From contig NZ_WKJH01000018.1 in the NCBI RefSeq assembly GCF_009674825.1, positions 62,001-126,000 on the forward strand: DNA of 64,000 nucleotides, read 5' to 3'. Source of the DNA: Maribacter luteus (lineage in GTDB: Bacteria > Bacteroidota > Bacteroidia > Flavobacteriales > Flavobacteriaceae). The position numbers and the translations under genes were made by a program. Positions 38,290-47,121 of the stretch are shown piece by piece (positions within the stretch are counted from its first letter, which is position 1; each line of letters begins with the position of its first letter). The notes below the pieces were generated by a model that was given only the letters and a program-made list of their open reading frames with translations, was not told where the DNA came from and searched no databases.

Positions 38290-40209
38290 CTAGGATACTT
38301 CTATCGTAATGGATACTGTATTTTCATTATTTTCAAAAAACGCCATAATCGGAATTGCTTCTGCCCCTGGTACCATATTAAAGATTCGTTCCTTCGGGAT
38401 TTCACTGATTTTTAGGGGTACACTTGAAGTTATCCTAACCAAACCTTTTGGTTTTTGTACGGTTATCTCTTTTGGGTTTACCTGTGTTACGGCCTCTCCA
38501 GTGGGTGAAATAATCGGCAAAACAAAAGCGGTCTCCGAGGTGATTTTTTGGTTGGTGTTTGCCAAAATCTGCAAAGCGCTTTCGGAACAATGATAGGTTA
38601 AACTGAATTCAGAAGCAGTTTCTTCAACAGCTTCATTTTCATCATTTTTCAATTGACATTGGGCATCTATACGGATTTTTCCATCTGTATCCACTGAAGA
38701 AATATTGGCAGCACGGTCAAAAATGTTGGAATACCATTTGTCTTTATGTACTGTTTCTACCCTTGGGGTAAAGGGGAAATCTTCCCCTGGGTTAGGTTGT
38801 TGGTTCAACGATTCAACCAATTCATACTTGGCCATACTTGCAGCCAATAAAAGTCCTACTTTATTATGGTATAAAAGAGATATGGCCCCACCTGTTGCTT
38901 GACGATAATGACCATCTTTATAAATTGCATCATAAGCCGTTACGGTTCCTCTCCAATCGCCACGAGCAAACAGACTGGTGTCTATTTCCTTATAGTGTTT
39001 TATTCCATCAGCGGTGCTTCTAGGTAGGGGTACAGTAGTGTCTATTTTGGGCAGATTATCCCAATTGTCTAACAAATGTGCCAATGGTTTGGTATGGGCA
39101 AAAGTATGGTGTATACAGGGTTTAATCCAATGTGAAACATAGTGTATACCCCCATGTAATAAGCCGTTGTTCGTACATCTTTTCAGTAATTCCGTATATT
39201 TTACCGCTGCCGTACCCAATGCCGGATTACGGTTGGCCATCAAGACCAAAGCCGGTTGACTGCCATCACATGTACGGCTGCCCCAATAGGTCCATTTAAA
39301 CATTCGTGTTCCCCAACCGTTGTCCCAACCCCCGTCAGGTAACATAAATTCTAAATGGGTGCTCAATGATTTGTCTAAAAGATCAAGGAGTTCTGTGTCG
39401 TTCTCATGAACTGCATATAGCACAATATTGTTTAAAGATTCTTCCACATTATAGCCTAAGTCCACTCCAGGTAATCCTTTAGCACTTAACTTATGTGCAC
39501 TGGGTTTTATCTCGCCGTATAAAAAATTGTTGGGTGCCGTAAAGTATGTTTTTATTGATTCGGCCAGTTCTTTGCTGCGAGTCAGATATTCAGGTTTGTT
39601 GAGTATTTTACCAATAAGGTTTAGGGCATAAATGGTAGTTGCCCCGTAATTCACATTGGTCACATCCATTGTTGGGAATTTCTTATAAATAAAATCAGCG
39701 GCTCGGGCCAATCTGTCTGTCCAGTTTTTTCGACGCTGGTCATCCAAAAGGTCACCGTGATAATGTAAAGCTTCCGCCAATGAAATAGCTCCAAAAACAG
39801 TAATGCCGTTCCAAGATTTTGGGTTAAGGTCATTGGACCATGCGCCACTGGGCAAGGTCACGTTTTGTGCCCATTCCATTACTGCTATTCCAGAATCTAG
39901 ATATTTTTGTTCTCCCGTGTATTTTGCCATAGCAAGGAGAGGATAAACGGCATCCATCATTCGTCCATGAACCTTATTACATGCCGGACATTTGAACATA
40001 CCATGGATTTTAGGGTCTTCAGTATCCATGATTTGGGTTTTTATCAGTCCATCGCACCAATTTTTCAATAAATCATAGGTCAACTTTTTGAATTCAGAGG
40101 AATGTTCTTTACTTGGTGTTTCGGTACAGGAAGAAAGCCATGCCCCCAAAGGGAGTGTTAGGCCTATTCCTGCCAATGTAGATCTTTGTATAAAATCTTT
40201 ACGATTCAT
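38290..40209 (-). CDS. Uncharacterised secreted alpha-toroid plus beta-sandwich protein, Tat-like lipoprotein leader
   Basis: A 639-residue protein. The leader MNRKDFIQRSTLAGIGLTLP resembles a Tat signal but has Arg-Lys in place of the twin Arg, and a possible lipobox LSSC (Cys 28) follows. Residues of about 40-400 are helical repeats of alpha/alpha-toroid type (MMDAVYPLLAMAKYTGEQKY, WNGITVFGAISLAEALHYH) with a CPAC pair (Cys 74 and 77) that could bind a metal. Residues of about 410-639 are beta-rich. The architecture resembles polysaccharide lyases, uronyl dehydratases and GH88/105/154-like enzymes, but I see no diagnostic motif of a named family. It is first in the operon with GH78 and GH2, driven by promoter C. 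A new lyase, dehydratase or glycosidase of this PUL is the most useful hypothesis. Confidence 0.65.
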   Translation of the reverse strand: MNRKDFIQRSTLAGIGLTLPLGAWLSSCTETPSKEHSSEFKKLTYDLLKNWCDGLIKTQIMDTEDPKIHGMFKCPACNKVHGRMMDAVYPLLAMAKYTGEQKYLDSGIAVMEWAQNVTLPSGAWSNDLNPKSWNGITVFGAISLAEALHYHGDLLDDQRRKNWTDRLARAADFIYKKFPTMDVTNVNYGATTIYALNLIGKILNKPEYLTRSKELAESIKTYFTAPNNFLYGEIKPSAHKLSAKGLPGVDLGYNVEESLNNIVLYAVHENDTELLDLLDKSLSTHLEFMLPDGGWDNGWGTRMFKWTYWGSRTCDGSQPALVLMANRNPALGTAAVKYTELLKRCTNNGLLHGGIHYVSHWIKPCIHHTFAHTKPLAHLLDNWDNLPKIDTTVPLPRSTADGIKHYKEIDTSLFARGDWRGTVTAYDAIYKDGHYRQATGGAISLLYHNKVGLLLAASMAKYELVESLNQQPNPGEDFPFTPRVETVHKDKWYSNIFDRAANISSVDTDGKIRIDAQCQLKNDENEAVEETASEFSLTYHCSESALQILANTNQKITSETAFVLPIISPTGEAVTQVNPKEITVQKPKGLVRITSSVPLKISEIPKERIFNMVPGAEAIPIMAFFENNENTVSITIEVS

Positions 40210-40489
40210 TTATTGTGTTATTAGTTGCAGTGCAATTTGTTATTTTAGAAGCGAATGGGACTACATAGTTTTAGAGTGGCATTGGTTTATATATAATTAA
40301 GAAACTTATTGAAATCAAACTAAAAGGTTTTTTTGTGGGCCGATAAATGACTTTATTATCCTTAAAATAGTATAAACTTTAAAAATGGTTTCTATCATAA
40401 AAATGGATAATCTTTCATTTTCAAGAGTTTTTTGGGAAAACAGTAAATAAGTTAGTTTTTCCTATTTAAATATTGAACTGAACCCATTA

Positions 40490-40534
40490 CAATTATAAGT
40501 GGGATTTTAGTATTTAGCATCCTGTACTGTACTG
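40490..40534 (-). promoter_or_regulatory. PUL promoter C: CAGNA-repeat element plus -7-like box
   Basis: The minus strand reads CAGTACAGTACAGGAT at 40534-40519 and TATAATTG at 40497-40490, with 21 bases between, as in promoters A, B and D. The downstream gene starts at 40209, so the predicted leader is about 275 bases, much longer than at susC or GH5. Confidence 0.6.
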
Positions 40535-40772
40535 TTGAAATGCAGTATATTGGTTTTTAATTTAATGGATATTGAGATGGAGGGGTAATTTAGAATGGGG
40601 ATATGAAGTTTTAATTAGTAATAAGTTGCAGTGTGTAATTGCTGTTATTAAATCTGAATATTATATTTTAAGTGTCTCGCATGATATTCCTTATCATATA
40701 CCACCTAAAATAATCCCTCAAATTGTCATGGTAATTTTGGACTCCATCATTTTAAACTTTCTATAAAATAAA

Positions 40773-40798
40773 AAACCCATAACTCTCGTTATGGGTTT
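40773..40798 (-). terminator. Intrinsic terminator of tRNA-Ser
   Basis: Inverted repeat AAACCCATAAC (40773-40783) and GTTATGGGTTT (40788-40798) with a TCTC loop, 7 bp after the tRNA 3' end. T-rich sequence follows on the minus strand (and also on the plus strand). Confidence 0.88.
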
Positions 40799-40805
40799 CT
40801 TTTTG

Positions 40806-40890
40806 CGGAGAAAGAGGGATTCGAACCCCCGGAGGTGTGACCCTCAACAGTTTTCAAGACTGCCGCATTCGACCACTCTGCCATTTCTCC
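40806..40890 (-). tRNA. tRNA-Ser (anticodon UGA)
   Basis: An 85-nt class II tRNA. The acceptor arms GGAGAAA and TTTCTCC pair exactly, with G as discriminator base. The anticodon stem-loop is CAGTCTTGAAAACTG with anticodon TGA, a long variable arm follows, and the T arm GGGGGTTCGAATCCC is canonical. CCA is not encoded. It marks the right boundary of the PUL. Confidence 0.97.
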
Positions 40891-40925
40891 TGAGTGCCTC
40901 ATCAGGTATTCCCTGAATGCGGGTG

Positions 40926-40933
40926 CAAATATA
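40926..40933 (-). promoter_or_regulatory. Putative -7 box of tRNA-Ser
   Basis: The minus strand reads TATATTTG, an exact TAnnTTTG match, about 36 bp upstream of the tRNA 5' end. No good -33 element was seen at the usual distance. Confidence 0.5.
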
Positions 40934-41021
40934 ATAACCTTTTTCAATTCCAAAAAGGGAAAGTTGATTATTATTTTAAATGGATCGGTATTATTCTTTC
41001 CAAGGGGGTTATTTTTACCCT

Positions 41022-41783
41022 ATGGAAGAATGGTATCATTATGTTCTCTTGATTACCGTCGGATTTATAGTTGGGTTTATAAATACGGTTGCCGGGGGTG
41101 GATCTCTACTCATATTACCGGTTTTGATATTCTTGGGTCTTCCACCTAGCGTTGCCAATGGTACCAATAGGGTTGCCATTGTAATACAAACGGCCATTGC
41201 CACAGCTGGGTTTAAGAGTAAAAAGGTGTCTACGTATCCGTTTAGTCTCTATCTGGGGATTTCTGCCTTGATCGGATCCATTATAGGGGCGAACATAGCG
41301 GTTGATATAAAGGGAGAAACTTTCAATAAAATATTGGCTATAATAATGTTCTTGGTAATATTGATCATTATCTTTAAGCCGAAAATCCGTTCGGAAGATT
41401 TTTTGGAGCGTACCAAAGGCAAGTATTTGTGGATAAATGTTGTAGCATTTTTCTTTTTTGGTATTTACGGTGGCTTCATTAATGCCGGACTAGGGTTTGT
41501 CATGATCATCTTCCTACACTATGTGAGTCAAATGACCTTGGTACGGGCAAATGCTACCAAAGTTGCCGTGGTGTTTCTTTACACCGCTTCAGCATTGGTC
41601 GTTTTTATTTTGAACGACAAGGTGAATTGGGCAGTAGGACTGGTCTTGGCAATAGGAAATGGGTCGGGGGCTTGGCTGGCTAGTAGGGTCTCTGTAAAAA
41701 AGGGTGACGGATTTATAATGACCTTTATTGTGATAATGGTCATTATCATGGCCATAAAATTGTGGTTTTTCGATTTAAATTAA
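41022..41783 (+). CDS. TauE/SafE-family sulfite/anion exporter
   Basis: An integral membrane protein of the TauE/SafE family. From the ATG at 41022 it has 253 residues; an in-frame ATG at 40980 would add 14 polar or aromatic residues before the first membrane segment and is less likely. Landmarks are GFIVGFINTVAGGGSLLILPVL in the first membrane helix and YGGFINAGLGFVMI in the second half, the duplicated family motif. About eight membrane segments are visible. Members export sulfite, sulfoacetate or other organic anions, or are of unknown specificity. Next to a sulfatase-rich PUL a sulfur-anion role is tempting, but the tRNA and terminator separate it from the PUL operons. Confidence 0.87.
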   Translation: MEEWYHYVLLITVGFIVGFINTVAGGGSLLILPVLIFLGLPPSVANGTNRVAIVIQTAIATAGFKSKKVSTYPFSLYLGISALIGSIIGANIAVDIKGETFNKILAIIMFLVILIIIFKPKIRSEDFLERTKGKYLWINVVAFFFFGIYGGFINAGLGFVMIIFLHYVSQMTLVRANATKVAVVFLYTASALVVFILNDKVNWAVGLVLAIGNGSGAWLASRVSVKKGDGFIMTFIVIMVIIMAIKLWFFDLN

Positions 41784-41790
41784 AATAGAA

Positions 41791-42438
41791 TTGTTGAAAG
41801 TGGAGAAGAACATTGCACATTTAAAATGGCGATATGCCGTTAAAAAATTTGATTCAAAAAAGATATTGCCCAAAGAAAAGGTCAATGGATTGAAACACGC
41901 CTTTAATCTTACGGCAACTTCCTACGGTTTACAGCCCTTAAAAATGGTAATTCTACATAATAAGGAAGTGCAGAAAAAATTGGTGGATTTTTCATACGGA
42001 CAAGGACAGGTAGGTAACGCCTCCCATATCTTGATTATCTGTATAGAGAATAAGATCGATACCGACTTTATAACCCGATATTTTGATCTTGTTAGAAAGG
42101 TTAGGGGTACAAAAGACGAAATACTGAAACCTTTCCAAGATTCCTTAGTCGATAGCTTTTCTAAGAAGGAATCCGAAGAAGTAGGTATTTGGGCTACAAA
42201 TCAGGCTTATTTGGCATTAGGCAATCTATTGTCGTATTGTGCGCTGGAGGAAATAGATTCTTGTCCCATGGAAGGTTTTATCCCTGAGGAATATGATAGA
42301 CTTTTGGGATTGCAAGAGAAGGGACTCACTTCTGTTTTGGTTTTACCTGTGGGGTATAGGTCAAAGACGGATCCCTTTTCAAAAATGGAAAAAGTGAGGA
42401 AGCATGTTGATGAAAGTGTTATTGAAATCATTGAATAA
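41791..42438 (+). CDS. Nitroreductase-family NAD(P)H-dependent oxidoreductase
   Basis: A 215-residue flavoprotein of the nitroreductase (NfsB-like) family: KWRYAVKKFDSKKIL at the N-terminus, LTATSYGLQPLKMVIL after it, and NQAYLALGNLLSYCALEEIDSCPMEGF in the C-terminal half are family landmarks (FMN contacts and dimer interface). No ATG is available; the start is TTG at 41791 or 41794, or GTG at 41800, with GTG giving VEKNIAHL. It follows the TauE/SafE gene by 7 bp and probably belongs to its transcript. The physiological substrate (quinone, nitro compound or pteridine) is unknown. Confidence 0.9.
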   Translation: MLKVEKNIAHLKWRYAVKKFDSKKILPKEKVNGLKHAFNLTATSYGLQPLKMVILHNKEVQKKLVDFSYGQGQVGNASHILIICIENKIDTDFITRYFDLVRKVRGTKDEILKPFQDSLVDSFSKKESEEVGIWATNQAYLALGNLLSYCALEEIDSCPMEGFIPEEYDRLLGLQEKGLTSVLVLPVGYRSKTDPFSKMEKVRKHVDESVIEIIE

Positions 42439-42458
42439 ATTTTAAAAAAATAAATAGA

Positions 42459-43649
42459 ATGCCAGGTTTTGAACTTTTTGGTGAACAAGAAAAAAAGGAA
42501 GTACAGGATGTATTGGATTCCGGAGTACTAATGCGATATGGTTTTGATGGTATGCGTCAAGGCCATTGGAAAGCAAAGGAATTGGAATCGGCTCTAACGC
42601 AACGAATGCAGTCTAAATATGCCCATATGGTGAGCAGTGGCACTGCCGCTTTGACCGTTGCGTTAGCGAGTGCCGGTATTGGGGCAGGGGACGAGGTTAT
42701 CGTGCCCACTTTTACATTTGTCGCCAGTTTTGAAGCTGTTTTGGCTTTAGGTGCGATTCCGGTTTTGGTTGATATCGATGCTACGCTCACTTTAGATCCA
42801 CTAGCCGTAGAAAATGCGATTACAAAAAATACGAAAGTCGTAATGCCCGTACACATGTGCGGTTCAATGGCCGATTTGGATGCCTTGAAGTCTATTTGTG
42901 ATAAGCATGGTTTATTGTTGCTGGAAGATGCTTGTCAGGCAATCGGCGGTAGTTATAATGGCAAACCACTAGGTAGTTATGGGGATTTAGGTTGTTTTTC
43001 CTTCGATTATGTAAAGACCATAACTTGTGGGGAAGGAGGAGCCATAATTACGAATAATGAAAGTTATTACAGTAATGCAGATCATTATTCCGATCACGGA
43101 CATGATCATGTTGGAAATGATAGGGGGGCGGAGGCGCATCCGTTCTTAGGATATAATTATCGTATCTCGGAACTGAATGCAGCTACCGGACTAGCACAAA
43201 TTAGGCGTTTGGATGAATTTCTGGATATTCAGGAACGTAATTACAGCATCATAAGAAAAGCCTTGGAACCCATAGATAATATCACGTTTAGAACCGTACC
43301 CAATGGGGGAGTGGAGAATTATTCTTTTCTTAGTTTTTTCCTGCCTGATGGTGAGAGGGCAAAGTTGGCACAGAATGCACTTAAAGAAGCTGGGCTTGAT
43401 GGCTGTTTTTATTGGTATGATAATAATTGGCATTACTACCGCAAATGGGAACATTTGATCCATAAGAAATCATTGGGTAATTTACCACAGGATGTAAAGA
43501 ACCAATTGCCGGATTATTCCCAATCGGACTTTTCCAAATCCGATTATTGGATTTCCCGGAATATTTCCTGTTTGATCAAACTGTCTTGGTCAGAGGAAGA
43601 AGTTCATCAACGAGCCACAAAAATGGCAGATGTTTTAAGGAATTTATAG
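42459..43649 (+). CDS. DegT/DnrJ/EryC1/StrS-family PLP aminotransferase
   Basis: A 396-residue sugar-aminotransferase-like enzyme. It has SSGTAALTVALASAGIGAGDEVIVP (PLP phosphate binding), LLLEDACQAIGG (Asp 157 to the PLP nitrogen) and SFDYVKTITCGEGG, whose Lys 186 is the Schiff-base lysine. These enzymes aminate keto-sugars for surface polysaccharides or antibiotics. There is no neighbouring sugar-nucleotide gene, so the substrate is open. It is 20 bp after the nitroreductase and convergent with ribB, whose stop lies only 6 bp away. Confidence 0.93.
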   Translation: MPGFELFGEQEKKEVQDVLDSGVLMRYGFDGMRQGHWKAKELESALTQRMQSKYAHMVSSGTAALTVALASAGIGAGDEVIVPTFTFVASFEAVLALGAIPVLVDIDATLTLDPLAVENAITKNTKVVMPVHMCGSMADLDALKSICDKHGLLLLEDACQAIGGSYNGKPLGSYGDLGCFSFDYVKTITCGEGGAIITNNESYYSNADHYSDHGHDHVGNDRGAEAHPFLGYNYRISELNAATGLAQIRRLDEFLDIQERNYSIIRKALEPIDNITFRTVPNGGVENYSFLSFFLPDGERAKLAQNALKEAGLDGCFYWYDNNWHYYRKWEHLIHKKSLGNLPQDVKNQLPDYSQSDFSKSDYWISRNISCLIKLSWSEEEVHQRATKMADVLRNL

Positions 43650-43655
43650 GTGATT

Positions 43656-44798
43656 TTAGTATTTAACGTACTCCACGATTTCAAGACCATAACCTACAAT
43701 ACCAACTCGTTTGGTTTGTTGGGTGTTGGTCAATAATTTGATTTTGGATATTTTAAGGTCGTGCAATATTTGGGCACCAACACCGAAATCCCTGGAATCC
43801 ATTTCAATTTTCGGGGCTTCATAGACACCGTTTTCCTGTAGTTTTTTCAACTCGGACAAACGGTTCAAAAGGTTCAATGATTGTGATTCTTGGTTAATGA
43901 AGACAAATGCGGCATTATCGGCATCGCTGATAGCCTCGAACATCTGCTGTAACTTCGTATCCGGATTGGTGGTCAAGGTTCCTAAAATATCATTGTTGAC
44001 CAATGTGGCATTGATACGGGTCAAAATAGGTTCGCCTTCGTCCCAACTTCCCTTGGTCAATGCTATATGTATTTGATTGTTCGTGGTCTGTTGGTAAGCA
44101 CGTAGCCTAAATTTGCCAAAACGGGTGTTGATTTCAAAATCTTCTTTCTTTTCTATCAAACTATCGTGCTCCATCCGATACGCAACGAGGTCTTCGATAG
44201 ATATGATTTTTAAATCGAACTTTTTGGCCACCTTCACCAATTGTGGCAATCTGGCCATGGTACCGTCTTCGTTCAAGATTTCCACCAAAATACCTGCTGG
44301 TTCGGCACCCGCCAATCGTGCTAGGTCTATTGCTGCTTCGGTATGGCCTGTTCTTCTTAGTACACCACCATTCCTTGCTTTTAATGGGAAAATGTGACCG
44401 GGACGCCCTAAATCATGGGGTTTTGTTGATTTATCTACTAAGGATAAGATGGTTTTGGAACGATCATGCACAGATATCCCCGTAGTACAGCCGTGCCCTA
44501 TCAAATCTACCGAAACGGTAAATGGGGTTTGGTGCAATACGGTATTGTGTTGAACCATCATATTCAGATCTAATTCCTTACAACGATCTTCGGTCAAGGG
44601 AGCACAGATCAAACCACGACCATGTTGGGCCATAAAGTTGATCATTTCCGGAGTTACTTTTTCGGCTGCTGCAATAAAATCCCCTTCATTTTCACGATTT
44701 TCATCGTCAACTACAATAATGACCTCTCCTTTTTGTATAGATTCGATTGCTTCTTCAATCGTATTTAATTGTATGTTGTTCTTCGTTTCAACCATCAT
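43656..44798 (-). CDS. ribB: RibB (3,4-dihydroxy-2-butanone-4-phosphate synthase) with degenerate GTP cyclohydrolase II domain
   Basis: A 380-residue RibBA-like protein. Residues of about 10-210 are an intact DHBP synthase: [62 protein letters not shown]. The C-terminal half has the GTP-cyclohydrolase II fold pattern and its ending ([38 protein letters not shown]). It lacks the three zinc-binding cysteines and the GRGIGL-type catalytic stretch of RibA, so it should be inactive as a cyclohydrolase. It makes the four-carbon unit of riboflavin. A true RibA should be encoded elsewhere. It starts 17 bp downstream of the LptF/LptG-like gene. Confidence 0.92.
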   Translation of the reverse strand: MMVETKNNIQLNTIEEAIESIQKGEVIIVVDDENRENEGDFIAAAEKVTPEMINFMAQHGRGLICAPLTEDRCKELDLNMMVQHNTVLHQTPFTVSVDLIGHGCTTGISVHDRSKTILSLVDKSTKPHDLGRPGHIFPLKARNGGVLRRTGHTEAAIDLARLAGAEPAGILVEILNEDGTMARLPQLVKVAKKFDLKIISIEDLVAYRMEHDSLIEKKEDFEINTRFGKFRLRAYQQTTNNQIHIALTKGSWDEGEPILTRINATLVNNDILGTLTTNPDTKLQQMFEAISDADNAAFVFINQESQSLNLLNRLSELKKLQENGVYEAPKIEMDSRDFGVGAQILHDLKISKIKLLTNTQQTKRVGIVGYGLEIVEYVKY

Positions 44799-44815
44799 GT
44801 CGCAATTGATTTTTT

Positions 44816-46309
44816 CTATTTCTTTTTAAATAATTTTTGAAAAAACTCAACAAATCCATCTAAATTCATCAATCCTCTATCGGCCGTTGCCCGTTTTGTC
44901 AAAACAATGCTCAAAGGTAACATTATCATTGTAGATAACCATGCCCCGATTATGGGGTGTATTTCGTTTTTCTTGGCATAATTCTCTGCAAACACACCAA
45001 TGAAATAGTAGGTAAGAAATAATATAATGGCAATTACCATGGGTAGGCCTATACCTCCTTTACGTATAATGGCGCCTAAAGGAGCACCAACAAAAAATAG
45101 AATGACACAGGATAGGGCCAAGGCAAACTTTTTATGTAATGAGAGAATATGCCTATTGTAGATCTCGTAGCGTTTACTGAGTTCGTTTTTCTTTCCTTGA
45201 ATAGAGGTCAATAAATTGGAGGAATTGGTTTTGGCAGCTGACATCAGCTGAATTTTTTGCCAATCAGGGTATAGGTTTATTATATCTGCAATTGATCTAA
45301 TACTATCTTTGGCAATAGTGTCTTTCTTTATTTTTTTGACTTTGCTGTATTTTTCTTCAATCTCTTCCTTAGTAATAGGTTTTAAAGAGTCTTTACGGAA
45401 ACCTGCAAATGCCCCGACCCTTGTTTGAATATTTTTGGAAAAGGCCCCCACGATCCTTAGGTTGTCCTTTTTTAATGAATCAATATCTTTTGTTAGACGG
45501 GAAACATTTTTCATTTTTTCAGTACTTACATCCCGTTCTTCCTCCATATCAACATTATTGAATTCAGACAGGTCGATATTCATGGTATAGGTGTCAAAAT
45601 TCGCGTTGGCAAATGGGTATTTATTCTTGCCTTTGGTCGTACTTTTTTCCAAATCACGGTAATAATGGCCATCGTAGAGTACCAGTTGAAGTATATCGGA
45701 AGATTCGCTACTTTTCAGTTCACCGGTTTTAGCCTTGATTACGGTAGAGTTTACCTTGGTCTTCGTTTTTAAGTGTATGGTTACATTTTCTAGAAAACGA
45801 TCGTTCTCACCATATTTTCTATCAACCTTTATATTCATATCGGCCCCTTCAAAGTCACTGAAGACCCCTTCTACGATTGCAACAGCAGGCTTTACCTTTG
45901 CGATGTTCCTTCTAAGGTTATATATCTTTTGTTCTGAAGCCGGTATAACACTATTGGCGAAATAAAAGGTGATCCCACCCAAAAAGACAATGAAAACGAT
46001 TAAGCTGAGCATGGCCCTCTGTAATGAAATCCCGGAAGCTTTCATGGCCGCGAATTCATAATTTTCAGCGAGGGTGCCAAAAGTCAATATGGAGGATAAA
46101 AGAACCGTAAGGGGTAAAACCTTCTCGGTCAGGTTGGGCATCAAATAAAATAAGAACTTGCCTATTATTATGATATCCAGTCCTTTACCGGCCAAGTCAT
46201 CTATAAAAAGCCAAATCGTTTGGAATATGAAGATGAACATCAATATAACAAACGAGCTGAAAAAGTTAAATAGGAATCTCGATAAAATATACCGGTCTAG
46301 TATTCTCAA
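44816..46309 (-). CDS. LptF/LptG-family (YjgP/YjgQ) lipopolysaccharide transport permease
   Basis: A 497-residue inner-membrane protein: [33 protein letters not shown] at the N-terminus, [40 protein letters not shown] (family hallmark), a large periplasmic part (about residues 120-390), and three membrane segments at the C-terminus ([25 protein letters not shown]). It works with LptB and a partner permease to extract LPS from the inner membrane. The long periplasmic insert is typical for Bacteroidetes members. Whether it is the F or the G paralogue cannot be decided. Confidence 0.92.
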   Translation of the reverse strand: MRILDRYILSRFLFNFFSSFVILMFIFIFQTIWLFIDDLAGKGLDIIIIGKFLFYLMPNLTEKVLPLTVLLSSILTFGTLAENYEFAAMKASGISLQRAMLSLIVFIVFLGGITFYFANSVIPASEQKIYNLRRNIAKVKPAVAIVEGVFSDFEGADMNIKVDRKYGENDRFLENVTIHLKTKTKVNSTVIKAKTGELKSSESSDILQLVLYDGHYYRDLEKSTTKGKNKYPFANANFDTYTMNIDLSEFNNVDMEEERDVSTEKMKNVSRLTKDIDSLKKDNLRIVGAFSKNIQTRVGAFAGFRKDSLKPITKEEIEEKYSKVKKIKKDTIAKDSIRSIADIINLYPDWQKIQLMSAAKTNSSNLLTSIQGKKNELSKRYEIYNRHILSLHKKFALALSCVILFFVGAPLGAIIRKGGIGLPMVIAIILFLTYYFIGVFAENYAKKNEIHPIIGAWLSTMIMLPLSIVLTKRATADRGLMNLDGFVEFFQKLFKKK

Positions 46310-46470
46310 TGTGATAATGTTAATTTAAATAAAACCTACAAATTGCCCCAATTTTGATTTGTGCCGAATAATGACCCAAAAATAATCATTTGTTTTGTCT
46401 TTCATGGGTTTTAAAAGGCAATCGAAAATAAGCTAGCTATTTGAAATATCATTCAGGATTTAAACCAACA

Positions 46471-47115
46471 TTAGTTTCGAATAATGTAGTAACCTTCATC
46501 TTTGTACTTGTTCTCATCAAAAGTAAATAAGGTTTTCGACAAAGTTTGGTTCGTTTTAAAAGAATTAACAGTAATGGTAGTCATTGTACCGTTCTTCCCC
46601 GTTTCTATTACTTTATATATGTGTTTGGTCTCGGCATCAATACCTAGTAAAATGGATTTTATTTCGGTATTTGTGTCAATCGGGGTCAGTTTAATGAACT
46701 GTATTTTCTTTCCTTGTACGTTTTGTAATATGTCCCATTTATAGGTGTGTCCTTCCCTGTAGAATGTCAACATTTTGGAAGGGGTCACGGTGTCTTCATC
46801 GTTTGATTTGTCCTCAATGGTCACTTCCTCATTTTCAGGAACTATGGTATAGACCTTGCTACCATCGAACAATTGCTGTGCACCAAAGAAATTAGCGAGA
46901 TATTTATCGCCTTGCATGGTAACATTGCCCCTGGTCTCGTCATTGATGCCTGCTTCTTTGTTATTTAGGACATATTTAAAGTCTACGAAAATATTGTCAT
47001 ACCCTTGAACTTTATTGTATACGTCATCCAATAAGGCTTTCGCCTTTTCTGAATTTTGGGCATTTGAAACACTTAGGGTTAAAAAAGTAACTGCAATTAA
47101 AAATATCTTTTTCAT
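46471..47115 (-). CDS. lolA: LolA-family outer-membrane lipoprotein carrier protein
   Basis: A 214-residue periplasmic protein (signal peptide ending SNAQ, about 19 residues). It has the LolA pattern: AKALLDDVYNKVQGYDNIFVDFKY, GNVTMQGDKYLANFFGAQQLFDGSKVYTIVPENEEV, then PSKMLTFY and a C-terminal beta-strand set. It carries lipoproteins through the periplasm, which matters in an organism whose PUL depends on many lipoprotein enzymes. It follows ftsK by 6 bp, the usual flavobacterial gene order. Confidence 0.92.
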   Translation of the reverse strand: MKKIFLIAVTFLTLSVSNAQNSEKAKALLDDVYNKVQGYDNIFVDFKYVLNNKEAGINDETRGNVTMQGDKYLANFFGAQQLFDGSKVYTIVPENEEVTIEDKSNDEDTVTPSKMLTFYREGHTYKWDILQNVQGKKIQFIKLTPIDTNTEIKSILLGIDAETKHIYKVIETGKNGTMTTITVNSFKTNQTLSKTLFTFDENKYKDEGYYIIRN

Positions 47116-47121
47116 TAAAAT

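Larger units (their letters stand above)
40210..40805. other. Right border of the PUL: long leader, promoter C and tRNA terminator
   Basis: This 596-bp gap separates the PUL from the core genome. It contains the predicted long leader of the 639-residue gene (40210-40489), promoter C (40490-40534) and the tRNA terminator at 40773. No protein gene or RNA family was recognised in the leader. Confidence 0.65.

Noticed and set aside
40806-40890. tRNA-Ser as an integration site of the PUL as a mobile island
   Set aside because: The tRNA lies at the PUL border, but no integrase is present and I saw no second copy of the tRNA 3' end in the window.
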